Shown here: positions 6,464 to 7,861 of the stretch, piece after piece | Position numbering within the stretch: the first letter of the stretch is position 1 | Layout: each line of letters begins with the position of its first letter | Origin: Vulcanimicrobiota bacterium | GTDB taxonomy: Bacteria > Vulcanimicrobiota > Vulcanimicrobiia > Vulcanimicrobiales > Vulcanimicrobiaceae | Direction of reading: 5' to 3' | Assembly (NCBI GenBank): GCA_019245995.1 | Contig: JAFAQW010000155.1 | Coordinates: 1 to 7,861 of the forward strand | DNA: 7,861 nt | Notes under the pieces: model-generated | Databases searched by the model: none | What the model saw: the letters and a program-made list of their open reading frames with translations, nothing else | Told to the model about the DNA's origin: nothing | Program-made: the position numbers and the translations under genes

Positions 6464-7861
6464 ATGGCAGTAGCAGCAGTACATCCCGGCGGCATCGCCG
6501 ATCACATCCATCCTGAGCCACAAGGCTTCGTCCGGCGATACGTCTTTTCGCTGGACCACAAAATCATCGGCATCCAGTACCTGATCACGGCGTTCGTCTT
6601 CTTCATGTTGGCGGGTTTGTTGGCCGAGGCGATACGCACGCAGCTGCTCAATCCCGGCGGCGGATTCGTCGCGAACGATACGTACAACGAGATCTATAGC
6701 GTCCACGGCAGCGCGATGGTGTGGCTCGTCATCATCCCAATGCTCACCGGAGGCTTCGGAAACCTCGTCTTTCCCATCATGATCGGAGCGCGCGACGTCG
6801 CCTTCCCTTGGCTGAACATGCTGAGCTTCTGGATCTTTCCCGTCTCGGGACTGATGCTGTTCTCGTCGTTTCTGATGGGCGCGCCCACGGCGGGTTGGAT
6901 GGAGTATCCGCCGGTGTCGCTGCAGGGCGCCCCCGGAACCTCGATGTGGTGCGCCGCGATCTTCCTGGTCGGCGTCAGCTCTACCATGACGGGGATCAAC
7001 TTCGTCGTCACGATCCTCAAGATGCGGGCGCCGGGCATGACGTTCACGCGCATGCCGCTGTTCGTCTGGGGACAGTTCGCCACCGCGCCGCTGCTCATGA
7101 TCGCGACGACCGCGCTCGCTGCGGCCCTTGCCGCACTTTTCATCGAGCGGCAGTTCGGCGTGCCGTTTTACGATCCGACGAAGGGCGGCAGCCCCGTGAT
7201 GTGGCAGCACATGTTCTGGTTCTACTCGCATCCGGCAGTCTACATCATGATTCTGCCGGCCTTCGGGATCATTTCGGAAGTCATTCCGACTTTCTCACGC
7301 AAGCCGATCTTCGGCTATAAGCTCATCGCGTTCTCGTCAATGGCGATCGCGCTCGCCGGATTCATGGTGTGGGCGCACCACATGTTCACGTCGGGCCTCG
7401 CGCCGTTCTTGCAAGTGCCGTTCATGGTGCTCACGTACGTGATCGGCGTGCCGACGGGCATCAAGATATTCTCGTGGACGGCGACGATGTGGCAAGGAAA
7501 GATTCACCTTTCGACCGCGATGCTGTTCGCGATCGGCTTCATCGGGCTCTTCACGATCGGCGGCATCACCGGAATCTTCCTCGCGGCGATCCCATTCGAT
7601 CTGCACGTCCACGGCACGTACTTCATCGTGGGGCACATCCATTACGTGCTCGTCGGTGGAAGCTTGATGGCGATTTTCGCCGGCATGTACTACTGGTTCC
7701 CGAAGATGTCCGGCCGCCTGATGAACGAGACGCTCGGCAAGCTTCACTTCTGGCTGTTCTTCATCGGGTTCAACGGCACGTTCGTTCCGATGCATTGGCT
7801 CGGCATGGAGGGCATGCCCCGCGAGGTGGCGACCTACGACCCGCAGTTCACCTTCTGGAAC
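6464..7861 (+). CDS. ctaD: Cytochrome c oxidase subunit I (partial, runs off the window)
   Basis: Catalytic subunit of the haem-copper oxidase, reducing O2 to water with proton pumping; 466 residues are present, and the last helices lie beyond the right edge. ATG 6464 has only a weak purine-rich stretch upstream. Visible landmarks: His81 in YSVHGSAM (low-spin haem ligand), D-channel residues Asn100 (GGFGN), Asp111 (ARDVAFP) and Asn118, CuB ligand His256 cross-linked in relatives to Tyr260 (YSHPAVY, 254-260), CuB His305-His306 (WAHHMF), K-channel Lys334 (TGIKIFSW), and His391 and His393 (VGHIHYV) for the high-spin and low-spin haems. The channel-end Glu of GHPEV is absent; Tyr254-Ser255 replace it, as in type A2 enzymes. 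Gly384 follows His383, where many relatives have Asp as an Mg ligand. Subunit III and assembly genes are expected downstream. Confidence 0.95.
   Translation, partial: MAVAAVHPGGIADHIHPEPQGFVRRYVFSLDHKIIGIQYLITAFVFFMLAGLLAEAIRTQLLNPGGGFVANDTYNEIYSVHGSAMVWLVIIPMLTGGFGNLVFPIMIGARDVAFPWLNMLSFWIFPVSGLMLFSSFLMGAPTAGWMEYPPVSLQGAPGTSMWCAAIFLVGVSSTMTGINFVVTILKMRAPGMTFTRMPLFVWGQFATAPLLMIATTALAAALAALFIERQFGVPFYDPTKGGSPVMWQHMFWFYSHPAVYIMILPAFGIISEVIPTFSRKPIFGYKLIAFSSMAIALAGFMVWAHHMFTSGLAPFLQVPFMVLTYVIGVPTGIKIFSWTATMWQGKIHLSTAMLFAIGFIGLFTIGGITGIFLAAIPFDLHVHGTYFIVGHIHYVLVGGSLMAIFAGMYYWFPKMSGRLMNETLGKLHFWLFFIGFNGTFVPMHWLGMEGMPREVATYDPQFTFWN

Noticed and set aside
6425..7231. Minus-strand open frame of 268 codons opposite subunit I
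   Set aside because: Charged Glu/Arg/His-rich shadow of membrane helices; the plus frame has all haem and copper ligands of subunit I.

Overview
The window is a GC-rich, gene-dense piece of a bacterial chromosome. The caa3-type cytochrome oxidase shows an aerobic respiratory bacterium. Short intergenic gaps, 4-base stop/start overlaps and strong G/C bias at third codon positions fit a soil-type or environmental lineage. No rRNA, tRNA or other marker fixes the phylum. Candidates such as Eremiobacterota or Acidobacteriota are only guesses.

Layout. Minus strand, left side (4-1986): an APC-superfamily amino acid permease, preceded 18 bases upstream by a small DUF4870 membrane protein, both read leftwards. 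A 60-base divergent gap (1987-2046) separates them from a rightward cassette of four genes (2047-5283), joined by GTGA/ATGA overlaps. These encode an FAD-dependent oxidoreductase of the PF12831 type, a 100-residue protein carrying an ImmA/IrrE-like zinc protease signature, a BadF/BadG-type sugar kinase, and the N-acetylmannosamine-6-phosphate epimerase NanE. After a 62-base gap with a -10-like hexamer and a perfect 15-base palindrome come cytochrome c oxidase subunit II fused to cytochrome c (TTG start) and subunit I, which runs off the right edge.

How the genes may work together. The kinase and NanE make a plausible amino-sugar salvage pair: phosphorylation of ManNAc (or GlcNAc), then epimerisation of ManNAc-6-P to GlcNAc-6-P. 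The flavoenzyme and the tiny metalloprotease-like protein are locked into the same message, but their role there is unknown. The oxidase genes are a separate functional unit: electrons from a cytochrome c-like donor pass through the fused haem c and CuA to the haem/CuB centre. Subunit I has the YSHPAV signature of type A2 haem-copper oxidases. Both subunits also show correlated changes at the usual Mg site, and the usual electron-entry Trp of subunit II is replaced.

The most unusual parts are the four-gene overlapping cassette with its miniature HExxH protein, and the substituted residues in the oxidase. Nothing here is a mobile element, CRISPR array or RNA gene.
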